Shown here: one piece after another, positions 51,848 through 60,661 of the stretch
Layout of the letters: each line of letters begins with the position of its first letter
Numbering within the stretch: the stretch's first letter is position 1
Source of the DNA: Bog-473 sp963750075
GTDB lineage: Bacteria > Actinomycetota > Acidimicrobiia > Acidimicrobiales > RAAP-2
Direction of reading: 5' to 3'
Assembly: GCA_963750075.1 (NCBI GenBank)
Contig: CAVVPG010000007.1
Coordinates: 1 to 64,000, forward strand
Length of the DNA stretch: 64,000 nt
Program-made: the position numbers and the translations under genes
Notes under the pieces: generated by a model
The model's input: the letters and a program-made list of their open reading frames with translations, nothing else
Told to the model about the DNA's origin: nothing
The model's database searches: none

Positions 51848-52654
51848 GTGGCCTACGCGGTGTCGACCCCTGCCTTCGAGGGACCCATCGACCTGCTCCT
51901 GCACCTCGTGTCGTCACACGAGGTCGACGTGCTCGACATCCCGCTCCTGCCGGTGGTCGACGGGTTCGTGCACGCGCTCTCCGAGCGGCGTGACCGGATC
52001 GACTTCAACCAGCTCTCCGAGTTCCTGCTGCTTGCGGCCATCCTGATCGAGCTGAAGTCGCAGAAGCTGCTGCCGGGGCGAGAGACGTCCGACGAGGACG
52101 AGGACCTGGTGGGGTGGGAGGAACGGGACCTGTTGTTGGCGCGTCTTCTGGAGTGCCGCGCCTACGCCGCCGCTGCGGACGTCTTCGTGGCTCTGGCCGA
52201 GCAGGCGTCGCGGTCGGTGCCCCGGGAGGTGGGCCTCGACGACGACTTCGTCGTCCACGCCCCGGATCTGCTGGCCGGGGTCACCCCCCAGGACTTGGCC
52301 CAGGCCTACCTGCGGGGGTCGGCCGAACGACCCGTGCCCCGGGTGGACCTCTCCCACGTAACGGTCGACACCGTCTCCGTGTCGGAGGCGGTGGCCGAGC
52401 TGATCACCTTGCCCCAATGGGCTCGGGTCAGCTCGTTTCGCATGTTGGTACGCGACTGCAGGACCCGCATCGACGTCATCGTGCGCTTCTTGGCGCTACT
52501 CGAACTGTGCAAGATGGGCCGGGTGGCGCTGGGGCAGGGCGCGACCTTCGGCGACCTGCAGATCTCGTGGCTCGACAGCGACGAGCTGGCGGCGGTGAGC
52601 GGGCGGGGGTTGGCGGAGCTGGCCGGGTATCACATCGACGACTACCAAGGATGA
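51848..52654 (+). CDS. scpA: Segregation and condensation protein A
   Basis: A 268-residue kleisin subunit of the Smc-ScpAB condensin. Typical start VSTPAFEGPIDLLLHLVSSH, then VDVLDIPLLPVVDGFVHALS and FLLLAAILIELKSQKLLPGR. The C-terminal winged helix contacts the Smc head. GTG 51848. Followed after 12 bases by scpB. Confidence 0.92.
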   Translation: MAYAVSTPAFEGPIDLLLHLVSSHEVDVLDIPLLPVVDGFVHALSERRDRIDFNQLSEFLLLAAILIELKSQKLLPGRETSDEDEDLVGWEERDLLLARLLECRAYAAAADVFVALAEQASRSVPREVGLDDDFVVHAPDLLAGVTPQDLAQAYLRGSAERPVPRVDLSHVTVDTVSVSEAVAELITLPQWARVSSFRMLVRDCRTRIDVIVRFLALLELCKMGRVALGQGATFGDLQISWLDSDELAAVSGRGLAELAGYHIDDYQG

Positions 52655-52666
52655 GGGGTTGATCCC

Positions 52667-53266
52667 GTGGAGCAGGGCGAGCTGAGCCGGACGATCGAAG
52701 CCATCCTCCTCGTGGCGGTGGAGCCCCTGCCGTCCCAGCTCCTGGCCGAGCTGGTGGAGGAGCCGGTGGAGCGGGTGGAGGAGGCGCTGACCGCGCTCGC
52801 CCAGTCCTACGAGCGCGAGCACCGGGGCTTCGTGCTGGCCCGCATCGCCGGGGGGGCCCGGCTGCAGACCCATCCGGACCTCGCGCCCTACGTGGAGCGG
52901 TTCGCCAACCGGGACGTCTCGCACCGCCTCTCGACCGCCGCGCTCGAGACGCTGGCCATCGTCGCCTACCGCCAGCCGGTTTCCCGCGGCCAGATCTCCG
53001 CGCTTCGTGGTGTCAACGTCGACGGGGTGACCCGCCTGCTCGAGCAGCGGGGCTACATCGAGGTCGTCGGCCACGCCGAGGGTCCGGGCCAGCCGGCGCT
53101 GTTCGGCACGACCGACCTGTTCCTCGAGCGGCTGGGGCTCGAGGCACTCGACCAGCTGCCGCCGGTCGAGGACTTCTTGCCCGGCCCCGAGGTTGCCGGC
53201 GACTTCGAGCGCGACCTGCAATCCGCGCTCGGGATCGGCATCGAGGCGGCCTCCGACGACACCTGA
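52667..53266 (+). CDS. scpB: Segregation and condensation protein B
   Basis: A 199-residue ScpB with two winged-helix domains: LSRTIEAILLVAVEPLPSQL and STAALETLAIVAYRQPVSRG through GQPALFGTTDLFLERLGLEA, the most conserved stretch of the family. Binds the ScpA middle region. GTG start after GAGGGG-type ribosome site. Confidence 0.92.
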   Translation: MEQGELSRTIEAILLVAVEPLPSQLLAELVEEPVERVEEALTALAQSYEREHRGFVLARIAGGARLQTHPDLAPYVERFANRDVSHRLSTAALETLAIVAYRQPVSRGQISALRGVNVDGVTRLLEQRGYIEVVGHAEGPGQPALFGTTDLFLERLGLEALDQLPPVEDFLPGPEVAGDFERDLQSALGIGIEAASDDT

Positions 53267-54047
53267 GGGGGCAGGGGGCGAGCGGCTCCAGAAGGTCCTG
53301 GCGCGCGCGGGGATGGGATCGAGGCGCGCCTGCGAGGAGCTCATCTCGGCGGGTCGCGTCAGCGTCGACGGCGAGGTGGCCACCCTGGGGCGCCGGATCG
53401 ACCCGTCGTCCTCCCGGGTGGAGGTCGACGGCGTGCTCGTTCCGGTGGCGCCGGATCTCGTGTACTACCTCCTCAACAAGCCGCCCGGTGTCATCACCAC
53501 GGCCGACGACCCTCAGGGCCGGCCGACGGTGGTCTCGCTGCTGCCCGAGGAGCCCCGGGTGTTCCCGGTCGGCCGGCTCGACCGTGAGACCGAAGGGCTG
53601 ATCATCCTGACCAACGACGGAGCGCTTGCGCAGCTCCTGACCCATCCGTCGCACGGGGTGGCCAAGGAGTACGTGGCCGAGGTGGCCGGGGGGACCCCGG
53701 CACCGGGTGCCCTGCGCCGGCTGCGCCAGGGTGTGGAGCTCGATGACGGTCCGACCGCACCGGCCGAGGTGGGCGTGCTGGCGCCGGGCGTGCTGCGCCT
53801 CGTCATCCACGAGGGCCGCAACCGCCAGGTCCGGCGCATGTGCGACGCGATCGGTCATCCGGTGCGGCGCCTCGTGCGGACCCGCATCGGCCCGGTGCGG
53901 GACACGAGCCTGCCTCCGGGCCGCTGGCGCGCCCTGAAGTCCGAGGAAGTCCGGTCCCTCGCCGCCTCGACCGGGACGGCCGCTCGGGAGGCGACGAGGG
54001 CCGGCCACCGGGCCACGTCCAGCGAGGGTGACGAAGCGGACCGGTAG
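53193..54047 (+). CDS. rluB: 23S rRNA pseudouridine synthase (RluB/RsuA family)
   Basis: An S4-domain pseudouridine synthase that modifies 23S rRNA. S4 domain: GERLQKVLARAGMGSRRACE. Catalytic Asp in FPVGRLDRETEGLIILTNDG; RQVRRMCDAIGHPVRRLVRT near the end. Between the scpB stop and the S4 helix there is no ATG/GTG/TTG in this frame. The nearest is TTG 53193 inside scpB, giving a 74-base overlap and ~30 non-conserved residues. Translation may instead begin at a rare codon near 53268. The enzyme itself is clear, the start is not. Confidence 0.88.
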   Translation: MPATSSATCNPRSGSASRRPPTTPEGAGGERLQKVLARAGMGSRRACEELISAGRVSVDGEVATLGRRIDPSSSRVEVDGVLVPVAPDLVYYLLNKPPGVITTADDPQGRPTVVSLLPEEPRVFPVGRLDRETEGLIILTNDGALAQLLTHPSHGVAKEYVAEVAGGTPAPGALRRLRQGVELDDGPTAPAEVGVLAPGVLRLVIHEGRNRQVRRMCDAIGHPVRRLVRTRIGPVRDTSLPPGRWRALKSEEVRSLAASTGTAAREATRAGHRATSSEGDEADR

Positions 54048-54050
54048 AGT
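54045..54050 (+). promoter_or_regulatory. -10 box TAGAGT
   Basis: TAGAGT ends 8 bases before the aroH ATG and overlaps the rluB stop, giving the aromatic operon its own likely promoter. Confidence 0.35.
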
Positions 54051-54058
54051 GACCCGCC

Positions 54059-54433
54059 ATGGCACCCGCTCTCATGGTCAGGGGTCTGCGCGGGGCGACC
54101 ACGGTCGACGCCGACACGGTGGCCCAGGTCACGGAGCGCTCGCAGGAGCTGATGCGCGAGGTCATGGCCCGGAACGAGTTGGTCGAGGACGACATCGTGA
54201 GCGTCCTCTTCACGGCCACGCCGGACGTCACGAGCTGCTTCCCGGCGACGGCCATACGCGAGATCGGGTTCGGCGCCGTGCCGCTCCTCTGCGCCGCCGA
54301 GATCGCCGTTCCCGGTGCCATGCCCCTGTGCATCAGGGTGCTGCTCCACGTGCACACCACCAAGTCCCGCGACGAGATCCATCACGTCTACCTCCACGGT
54401 GCCCAAGGGCTCCGCGATGACCTCCCCGACTGA
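54059..54433 (+). CDS. aroH: Monofunctional chorismate mutase (AroH type)
   Basis: A 124-residue trimeric AroH chorismate mutase making prephenate for Tyr and Phe. MVRGLRGATTVDADTVAQVT supplies the Arg near the start, LFTATPDVTSCFPATAIREI and VPLLCAAEIAVPGAMPLCIR the active-site core, and HVYLHGAQGLRDDL the C-terminal closure. ATG 54059. Overlaps tyrA by 17 bases. Confidence 0.93.
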   Translation: MAPALMVRGLRGATTVDADTVAQVTERSQELMREVMARNELVEDDIVSVLFTATPDVTSCFPATAIREIGFGAVPLLCAAEIAVPGAMPLCIRVLLHVHTTKSRDEIHHVYLHGAQGLRDDLPD

Positions 54434-55511
54434 GGGCGGGTCGCGCCGCCGGGCGCTCGTCGTCGGGACCGGGTTGATCGGGGGTTCGATCGCCCTCGGA
54501 CTGCGACGACGCGGCTGGCACGTGTCCGGCCTCGACGCCGACGACAGCCGCCTCGGCGAGGCACTCGAGCGCGGCGTCATCGACTCGGCGGGTGACGACC
54601 CCGCGGCCGAGGTCGTCTTCGTGGCCACCCCCGCGGCCGCCGCCGCCGCCGTCGCCTGCCGGCTGCTCGGGGAAGAGGGTCGACGTCCCGACCTCGTGGT
54701 GACCGACGTGAGCGGGGTGAAGACCGCGATCGTGGAAGAGGCCGACCACCCGCGCTTCATCGGGGGACATCCCATGGCCGGCTCCGAGCAGATCGGCCTG
54801 CACGGCGCCGACCCGGACCTCTTCGAGGGGGCGGTGTGGGTGCTCACGCCGACGTCGGCCACCGACCTCGGGGCGTTCGACCGGTTGAAGGGCGTCGTGA
54901 TGAGCCTGGGAGCCGACGCGCTCGTGCTCTCGCCGTCGGACCACGACCGCCTGGTGGCGATGGTGTCGCACGTGCCGCACCTCGTGGCGGCGACCCTCAT
55001 GAACGCGGCCACTGCGGGCGCCGAGCAGGACGCAGCCCTCTTGCGCCTCGCGGCCGGGGGATTCCGCGACATGACCCGCGTCGCTGCCGGTCATCCGGGC
55101 ATCTGGCCCGACATCTGCGCCGAGAACGCGGGTCCGATCGTGGAGGCGCTCGACGCGCTGATGGGCGACCTGACGGCCATGCGGAACCGCGTCGCCGGTC
55201 AGGACCGTGCCGCGTTGCTCGACGTGCTCCAGAAGGCCAGCGCGGCGCGGCGGAACCTGCCTGCCCGCGTCGTCCGGCCCGACCACCTGGCCGAGCTGCG
55301 TATCCCCGTCCCGGACCGGGCCGGGGTGCTCGCCGAGATCACGTCACTCGCCGCCGACGCCGGCATCGGCATCTACGACATCGAGATCGCGCACTCGGCC
55401 GAAGGGCCCCGTGGCGTGCTGATCCTCGTCGTGGACGACGCCGAGGTCGGCACCCTGGCTGAGGCGATCGAGGCGCACGGCTACCGGTGCCGGGCCGAGC
55501 GCCTGTCGTGA
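54417..55511 (+). CDS. tyrA: Prephenate dehydrogenase with ACT domain
   Basis: A 364-residue TyrA. NAD motif: ALVVGTGLIGGSIALGLRRR; then VVTDVSGVKTAIVEEADHPR and FIGGHPMAGSEQIGLHGADP with the catalytic His. A C-terminal ACT domain (LRIPVPDRAGVLAEITSLAA) suggests tyrosine feedback. ATG 54417 lies within aroH, and the stop overlaps the aroA GTG by four bases. Confidence 0.92.
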   Translation: MTSPTEGGSRRRALVVGTGLIGGSIALGLRRRGWHVSGLDADDSRLGEALERGVIDSAGDDPAAEVVFVATPAAAAAAVACRLLGEEGRRPDLVVTDVSGVKTAIVEEADHPRFIGGHPMAGSEQIGLHGADPDLFEGAVWVLTPTSATDLGAFDRLKGVVMSLGADALVLSPSDHDRLVAMVSHVPHLVAATLMNAATAGAEQDAALLRLAAGGFRDMTRVAAGHPGIWPDICAENAGPIVEALDALMGDLTAMRNRVAGQDRAALLDVLQKASAARRNLPARVVRPDHLAELRIPVPDRAGVLAEITSLAADAGIGIYDIEIAHSAEGPRGVLILVVDDAEVGTLAEAIEAHGYRCRAERLS

Positions 55512-57433
55512 ACGCCCCCCGCGTCTTCGTCGTGCACGGCGGCGTGCCGTGCCGGGGCACCGTGCGGACCCCCGGCGAGAAGTCGATCTCGCACCGCTCG
55601 GTCCTGTTCGGCGCGCTGGCCGAGGGGACGTCGGTCATCCACGGGCTGTCCGACGGCGCCGACGTCGCGGCGTCCCTGGCGGCGGTGGAGGCCATGGGTG
55701 TCACCGTCGAGCGCACCGAGGGCGGCACCGTCGTCCTGCGCGGGGGGCGGAGCCGGCTGCATGCGGCGAGCGAGGCGCTCGAGTGTGGGAACTCGGGGAC
55801 GTCCATGCGCCTGCTGGCCGGACTGGTGGCCGGCTTCGACTGGGAGACCGAGCTGCGGGGGGACGCCTCGTTGTCCGCACGCCCCATGGATCGGGTGGCC
55901 GGGCCGCTCGCCTTGATGGGGGCGACCGTGCAGGGTCGCGGGGATCGCTGCCTGCCGCCCCTGCGGGTGCGCGGCGGCAGGCTGCACGGCATCGACTGGA
56001 CGGCCAAGGTGGCCAGCGCCCAGGTCAAGTCGGCCATCCTCCTGGCTGGGCTCTCTGCGAGCGGCACGACCGTCGTACGTGAGCCGGTGACGACCCGGAC
56101 GCACACCGAGGAGATGCTGGCCGAGGCCGGGGCCGACATCTCCATCGAGCCCTGGGGTGACGGTCGCATCGTGCGCGTCCGGGCCTCGCGCCTGGCGCCG
56201 GTCGAGCGCACGGTGCCCGGCGACCCCTCGGCGTCCGCCTTCTTCGCGGTGGCCGGGTGCACGGTGCCCGGCAGCACCGTCGCGGTGGCCGGGGTGTACC
56301 GGGGCCCGGCCCGTCTCGGATACGTGACGGTGCTCCGGCGCATGGGGGCCGGCATCACGCTCGAACCGGATGGCCCCGGCACGGTGAACATCGTCGCGAA
56401 GGCGGGCCCGCTGCGGGGCACCGAGGTCCCGGCCAGTGAGATCCCCTCGCTCGACGAGGTCCCGGTACTGGCCGTGGCTGCCGCGGTGGCCGAGGGCACG
56501 ACGGTGTTCACCGACGTCGGCGAGCTGCGCGTGAAGGAGGTCGACCGGCTGGTTGCCGTGGCGGACATGGTCGAGGCCTTCGGGGCCGCGGCCTCCGTCG
56601 AGGGCGACACGCTGTCGATCACCGGTGTCGGTGGACCGTTGCGGGCAGCCCGCTTCGACAGTCGCGGCGACCATCGCATGGCGATGGCGGCGGCCGTGGC
56701 CGCCCTGGCGGCGCGGCCGGGCGGGCGGAGCCTGATCACGGGGTTCGACGCCGTCGAGACCAGCTACCCCGGCTTCGCCGCCGACCTCCAGCGGCTGGCC
56801 GCCGGCGACGCGACGGTGCCGCGTGCCCTTCTCGTGGCGATCGACGGCCCCGCCGGGGCCGGGAAGTCGACGGTGTCGACGGCGGTGGCGGAGCAGCTCG
56901 GGGTCGAGCGGCTCGATACGGGAGCGATGTACCGGGCCATGGCCGCCCTCGCCCTCTCGCGCGGCATCCCGCCCGAGGACTCGGCCGCCGTGGCGGCTCT
57001 CGCGGCGAACGCGGCGCCGACGATCGAGGTCGGCGACCGGGTCGTCATCGACGGGCTCGACGTGACGGCGGTCATCCGCTCGGCCGAGGTGGGCCGTGCC
57101 GTCTCCGTCGTGGCCGCCAACCCCGAGGTCCGCCGTCAACTCGTCCAGCGGCAGCGGGCCTGGGCGGACGCGCACGGCGGGGGCGTGGTCGAGGGCCGGG
57201 ACATCGGCTCGGTCGTCTTCCCGCACGCGCAGCTCAAGGTCTTCCTCACGGCATCGCCCGAGGAACGGGCCCGGCGCCGCAACGACGAAGCGCCCGAAGG
57301 CGTCGCCCGGCGGGACCGGATCGACTCGACCCGCGACGCGTCGCCGCTCCGCGAGGCCGAAGATGCCCATCGCCTCGATACGACGGGGCGCACCGTGCAG
57401 GATGTGGTCGAGGAGGTGTTGTCGTGGCTGTGA
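55508..57433 (+). CDS. aroA: Fused EPSP synthase and cytidylate kinase (AroA-Cmk)
   Basis: One uninterrupted 641-residue frame carrying two enzymes. Residues ~1-435 are EPSP synthase of the shikimate pathway: VRTPGEKSISHRSVLFGALA, ECGNSGTSMRLLAGLVAG, DPSASAFFAVAG, and SRGDHRMAMAAAVAALAA. Residues ~438-641 are CMP kinase: LLVAIDGPAGAGKSTVSTAV (P-loop), RLDTGAMYRAMAALALSRG, EGRDIGSVVFPHAQLKVFLT. There is no stop or start signal between them and only a short linker. GTG 55508 overlaps tyrA. In many bacteria these genes are neighbours; here they are fused. Confidence 0.92.
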   Translation: MNAPRVFVVHGGVPCRGTVRTPGEKSISHRSVLFGALAEGTSVIHGLSDGADVAASLAAVEAMGVTVERTEGGTVVLRGGRSRLHAASEALECGNSGTSMRLLAGLVAGFDWETELRGDASLSARPMDRVAGPLALMGATVQGRGDRCLPPLRVRGGRLHGIDWTAKVASAQVKSAILLAGLSASGTTVVREPVTTRTHTEEMLAEAGADISIEPWGDGRIVRVRASRLAPVERTVPGDPSASAFFAVAGCTVPGSTVAVAGVYRGPARLGYVTVLRRMGAGITLEPDGPGTVNIVAKAGPLRGTEVPASEIPSLDEVPVLAVAAAVAEGTTVFTDVGELRVKEVDRLVAVADMVEAFGAAASVEGDTLSITGVGGPLRAARFDSRGDHRMAMAAAVAALAARPGGRSLITGFDAVETSYPGFAADLQRLAAGDATVPRALLVAIDGPAGAGKSTVSTAVAEQLGVERLDTGAMYRAMAALALSRGIPPEDSAAVAALAANAAPTIEVGDRVVIDGLDVTAVIRSAEVGRAVSVVAANPEVRRQLVQRQRAWADAHGGGVVEGRDIGSVVFPHAQLKVFLTASPEERARRRNDEAPEGVARRDRIDSTRDASPLREAEDAHRLDTTGRTVQDVVEEVLSWL

Positions 57434-58164
57434 GCACCCCGGGCCCGGAGCCCGGAGCAGGAGAAGGAACAGGGGGGCCGGAGGCGCCGGGTCGGCATCA
57501 GAGCTTCGAGGTGGATCCGAGGCGCACGCTGCTCTACCGCGCCGAACGCGCGGTCTTCGTGACCGCCCTGTGGGCCTGGTTCCGCCCCAAGGTCGTGGGC
57601 CGGGAGCACGTGCCCGCGACCGGTCCGGTGATCCTGGCCCCGGTGCACCGCTCCTTCGCGGATTTCGGGTTCACCGCCTTCTGCACCGAGCGCAAGCTCT
57701 TCTTCATGACCAAGGACGAGATGTGGAAGAACAAGTGGCTGGGCAAGCTCCTGCTCAGCGTCGGAGCCTTCCCGGTCCATCGCGAGTCCGCCGACCGCGA
57801 GGCGCTCCAGCGTGCCGAGGAGGTGCTGCGGAGGGGCCAGGCGCTCGTGCTGTTCCCCGAGGGCACCCGGCGCGAGGGGCCGCTGATCGAGGATCTCATG
57901 GAAGGAGCGGCCTTCCTGTCCGCTCGGACGGGTGCGCCCATCGTGCCCGTCGGCATCGGGGGCTCCGACCTGGCCATGCCCAAGGGCAGCGCCATTCCCA
58001 AGCCCCACACGATCCAAGTGGTGATCGGCCCCGCCCTCCCGCCGCCGCTGCGCACCGGGGGTGGGCGCGTGTCCCGCTCGGCCGTGCACGCGGCCTCGGA
58101 GGCCCTCGCGCCCCAGCTCCAGGCCGTCTACGACGAAGCCAAAGCGAGGACGGGCCGGTACTAG
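57424..58164 (+). CDS. plsC: 1-acyl-glycerol-3-phosphate acyltransferase family protein
   Basis: A 246-residue PlsC-type acyltransferase of phospholipid synthesis. HxxxxD box: LAPVHRSFADFGFTAFC; then LGKLLLSVGAFPVHRESADR and LVLFPEGTRREGPLIEDLME (PEGTR box). The N-terminal 25 residues are Gly/Pro-rich and unconserved. GTG 57424 overlaps aroA-cmk by 10 bases; GTG 57430 would give a GTGA overlap and is equally good. The cmk-plsC order is common. Confidence 0.88.
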   Translation: MAVSTPGPEPGAGEGTGGPEAPGRHQSFEVDPRRTLLYRAERAVFVTALWAWFRPKVVGREHVPATGPVILAPVHRSFADFGFTAFCTERKLFFMTKDEMWKNKWLGKLLLSVGAFPVHRESADREALQRAEEVLRRGQALVLFPEGTRREGPLIEDLMEGAAFLSARTGAPIVPVGIGGSDLAMPKGSAIPKPHTIQVVIGPALPPPLRTGGGRVSRSAVHAASEALAPQLQAVYDEAKARTGRY

Positions 58165-58181
58165 GACCAGCCCGCGGCGGC

Positions 58182-59012
58182 CTACGAGTGGTGCGGCTCC
58201 CTGCGCGCCTTCCACCACGTCCCGAGCACGACTCGCCCGTACCGCACGCCGAAGAGCCAGTTCTTCCCCTTCTTCGTGGTCCCCGATGCCCGGGGCAGCC
58301 AGACCGTGGGTCGCTCCGTGACGCGCCAGCCGCGCTTCATGGCGATGATGAGGAGCTCCGCGGTCTGGTACTGGGGCTGGACGAGTCGGTGCGCCACGTC
58401 GTCGAGCATGTCGACGCGCATGGCGCGGTAGCCGTTTGAGGTGTCGGTGAGCTTGGTGCGGCCCATGGCGCTCATCAACCACGAGAACACGCGTACGCCC
58501 GCCTTGCGGAAGCGGTCGCTCGTGGTGTCACGGCCGAGGACGCGCGACGCCACGACGAAGTCCGCCTGGTCGTCCACCAGGGGCTGCAGCATGACCGGGA
58601 TCTCTCGAGGGTCGTTCTGCCCGTCCGCGTCGAGCGTGACGACGTACTGCGCGCCCAGCTCGATGCACAGCGCGTAGCCCACGCGCAACGCGTAGCCGTG
58701 CCCGAGGTTCTCGCCCAGCACGAAGGTCGTGGCACCCGAGTCCTTGGCCACCTGGTCGGTCTTGTCCGTCCCACCGTCGACCACGACGAGCGTCGTCACG
58801 GCGAGGCCGCACGCATCCGAGGGCATGGCGGCCAGGACGGCGCCGATGTTGGCCTCCTCCTCGTAGGCGCAGATGAGGCCGACGACGGGGGAGAGCTTCA
58901 GGGAGGGGTACTCCCGGTCGAACTGACGGCGGGCCTCCTCAATCACACGGCGCGCCCGGTCAGGGTCGGTCCGGATACTGGCGCCCGAGGTGGCGCCGGT
59001 GAAGGCGCTCAA
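58182..59012 (-). CDS. Family 2 glycosyltransferase (polyprenyl-phosphate type)
   Basis: A 276-residue GT2 enzyme resembling dolichol/polyprenyl-phosphate sugar transferases. VVGLICAYEEEANIGAVLAA opens the GT-A fold, LVVVDGGTDKTDQVAKDSGA and VVTLDADGQNDPREIPVMLQ give the DxD-type site, and KLTDTSNGYRAMRVDMLDDV follows. There are no C-terminal membrane helices. TTG 59012 overlaps the stop of the HD gene (TTGA), so the two are translationally coupled. The sugar and acceptor are unknown. Confidence 0.8.
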   Translation of the reverse strand: MSAFTGATSGASIRTDPDRARRVIEEARRQFDREYPSLKLSPVVGLICAYEEEANIGAVLAAMPSDACGLAVTTLVVVDGGTDKTDQVAKDSGATTFVLGENLGHGYALRVGYALCIELGAQYVVTLDADGQNDPREIPVMLQPLVDDQADFVVASRVLGRDTTSDRFRKAGVRVFSWLMSAMGRTKLTDTSNGYRAMRVDMLDDVAHRLVQPQYQTAELLIIAMKRGWRVTERPTVWLPRASGTTKKGKNWLFGVRYGRVVLGTWWKARREPHHS

Positions 59013-59551
59013 AACGCGCGAGGCGTCGCGAAGACCTGGCGGACCAAAGGCTCGAAGTGCGAGAGCGGCTTGGTGGGGTAGTCGGGATCGAAGCTCGTCT
59101 GGTCCCACTCGTCGGCGAACTGCTCGGCCAGGCCGTACCAGGGCTGGCCGAGGTACTGGTCCCGAGCATCGGGGTCCTGCCCCAGGTACTCGTAGTAGTG
59201 CTTCCCCTGAAAGTCCTGATGGGCCAGGATCATGTGGTACGTGTCGTCGCTCACGTAGGCGCGCAGGATCTCTGCCGCGATGCGGGGGTGGTTCATGACC
59301 GACACGGCCTTGCCGATGTCGTGGCACAGGGAGGCCACGACGACCTCGTCGGACGCGCCGGCTTCCTCCGCCCGGGTCGCGGTCTGCAGGGAGTGCACCA
59401 GCTGGTCGACCTCGAATCCGTCGACGATCTCCTCGAGGGAGGCCAGCATGGCCAGCACGCGGTCGGCGACCCGGGGCTGATGCTCAATCGACTCGACGAT
59501 GATGTGCTGCCACTGCTCGGCCGTGGACTGGTCCATCCGGGTGAACGTCAT
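59009..59551 (-). CDS. HD-domain protein, possibly a diiron HD oxygenase
   Basis: A 180-residue HD protein. Candidate ligands in order: His53 (VDQLVHSLQTATRAEEAGA), His77-Asp78 (ASLCHDIGKAVSVMNHP), His106/His111 (TYHMILAHQDFQGKHYYEYL), Asp150 (FADEWDQTSFDPDY). The spaced pattern and the late WDxxSFDP resemble the PhnZ/inositol-oxygenase type of HD oxygenase more than a simple phosphohydrolase. HDIGK alone is common to both. ATG 59551; the stop overlaps the glycosyltransferase start. Substrate unknown; coupling suggests a sugar or lipid intermediate. Confidence 0.68.
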   Translation of the reverse strand: MTFTRMDQSTAEQWQHIIVESIEHQPRVADRVLAMLASLEEIVDGFEVDQLVHSLQTATRAEEAGASDEVVVASLCHDIGKAVSVMNHPRIAAEILRAYVSDDTYHMILAHQDFQGKHYYEYLGQDPDARDQYLGQPWYGLAEQFADEWDQTSFDPDYPTKPLSHFEPLVRQVFATPRAF

Positions 59552-59576
59552 GGCCCAATCATCGCGCCGCGCATGC

Positions 59577-60629
59577 TCACGAGGCCAGCAGGTCGAGGAC
59601 GTCGGCCGCGGAGACGGCACGATCCTCCGCGGCGGGGTCGGTCCGGCCGGGCGACGGGCGGGCGGCAAGAAAGCCCAGCGTGGAGCCCACGGCACGCAGG
59701 AGCTCCCGGAGCTCCGGTGGGGGCGGGAAATACTCGTCCTCCGTCGTCACCGTGACCTCTGTCACCCCGTCCCTCGGCGCGAGGCGGGCGATCACCTCCT
59801 CGACGAGTGCTTCGGGCGCGGAGGCTCCGGCCGTCACGCCTACCGTCCCCGCCAGGTCGGCGGGCAGCTCGTCCGCCTCGTTGACCCGGAGGACCCGGGG
59901 ACAGCCACCCGCCGTGGCCACCTTCTCGAGGGCCACCGTGTTCGAGGAGTTGGCCGAGCCGATCACGACGACCGCGTCCGACTCGGAGGCGATCGCCTTC
60001 AGAGCGGCCTGGCGGTTCGTCGTGGCGAAGCACAGGTCGCTCCGATTGGGCATCCAGAGGTCGGGGAAGCGACGCCGGGCCGCCTCCATCAGGCCGCGCC
60101 ACTCGTCGTGGCTGAGCGTCGTCTGCGCCAGCAGCGCGACCGGCGCGCCCTCTGCCTCCAGGTCCCCGAGCGCCTCGAGGTCCTGCTCCCGCTCCAAAAG
60201 GCGCACCGACCCGGGCGCCACGGCCATCGTGCCGACCGCCTCCTCGTGGCCGGCGTGCCCCACGTACAGGACCGTGTAGCCCTTCCGGCTGCGGACCTTC
60301 AGCTCGTGGTGCACCTTTGTCACCAGCGGGCAGACGGCGTCGACGACCACCCCGCCTCGCCGCCGCGCCGCCTCGACGACGTCGGGGGCCGAGCCGTGGG
60401 CACTGAGCATGAGCGGCGCCCCGGCGGGCACGCCGGCCACGTCGTCCACGAAGACGACCCCCTGCTCGCGGAAGCGATCGACCACATGACGGTTGTGCAC
60501 GATCTCGTGGTAGCAGTACACGGGCGGCTCGAAGACCCGGACCATCCAGGCCAGGGCCTTGATCGCTTTCTCGACGCCGGCGCAGAACCCTCGTGGCTCG
60601 GCCAGCAACACTCGGTCGACTCCGGGCAC
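59577..60629 (-). CDS. ispH: 4-hydroxy-3-methylbut-2-enyl diphosphate reductase
   Basis: A 350-residue IspH, the last enzyme of the MEP isoprenoid pathway, with a 4Fe-4S cluster. Cluster Cys: Cys16 in AEPRGFCAGVEKAI, one in VVDAVCPLVTKVHHEL, one in NRSDLCFATTNRQAAL. Active-site His in PVYCYHEIVHN and MLSAHGSAP. A ~40-residue C-terminal extension is unconserved. GTG 60629 is preceded 7 bases upstream by TAACCT. Divergent from the DUF512 gene. Confidence 0.94.
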   Translation of the reverse strand: MPGVDRVLLAEPRGFCAGVEKAIKALAWMVRVFEPPVYCYHEIVHNRHVVDRFREQGVVFVDDVAGVPAGAPLMLSAHGSAPDVVEAARRRGGVVVDAVCPLVTKVHHELKVRSRKGYTVLYVGHAGHEEAVGTMAVAPGSVRLLEREQDLEALGDLEAEGAPVALLAQTTLSHDEWRGLMEAARRRFPDLWMPNRSDLCFATTNRQAALKAIASESDAVVVIGSANSSNTVALEKVATAGGCPRVLRVNEADELPADLAGTVGVTAGASAPEALVEEVIARLAPRDGVTEVTVTTEDEYFPPPPELRELLRAVGSTLGFLAARPSPGRTDPAAEDRAVSAADVLDLLAS

Positions 60630-60634
60630 AAAGT

Positions 60635-60657
60635 CCAGGTTAACCGCAGTAACCTGG
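60635..60657. promoter_or_regulatory. Back-to-back -10 boxes, ispH / DUF512 divergent promoters
   Basis: CCAGGTTA (60635-60642) and TAACCTGG (60650-60657) are a perfect inverted repeat with a 7-bp centre. Each arm contains TAACCT reading outward: 6 bases before ATG 60662 on the plus strand, 7 bases before GTG 60629 on the minus strand. The symmetry is thus two facing-away -10 elements that cannot both hold polymerase. Confidence 0.6.
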
Positions 60658-60661
60658 CCCC

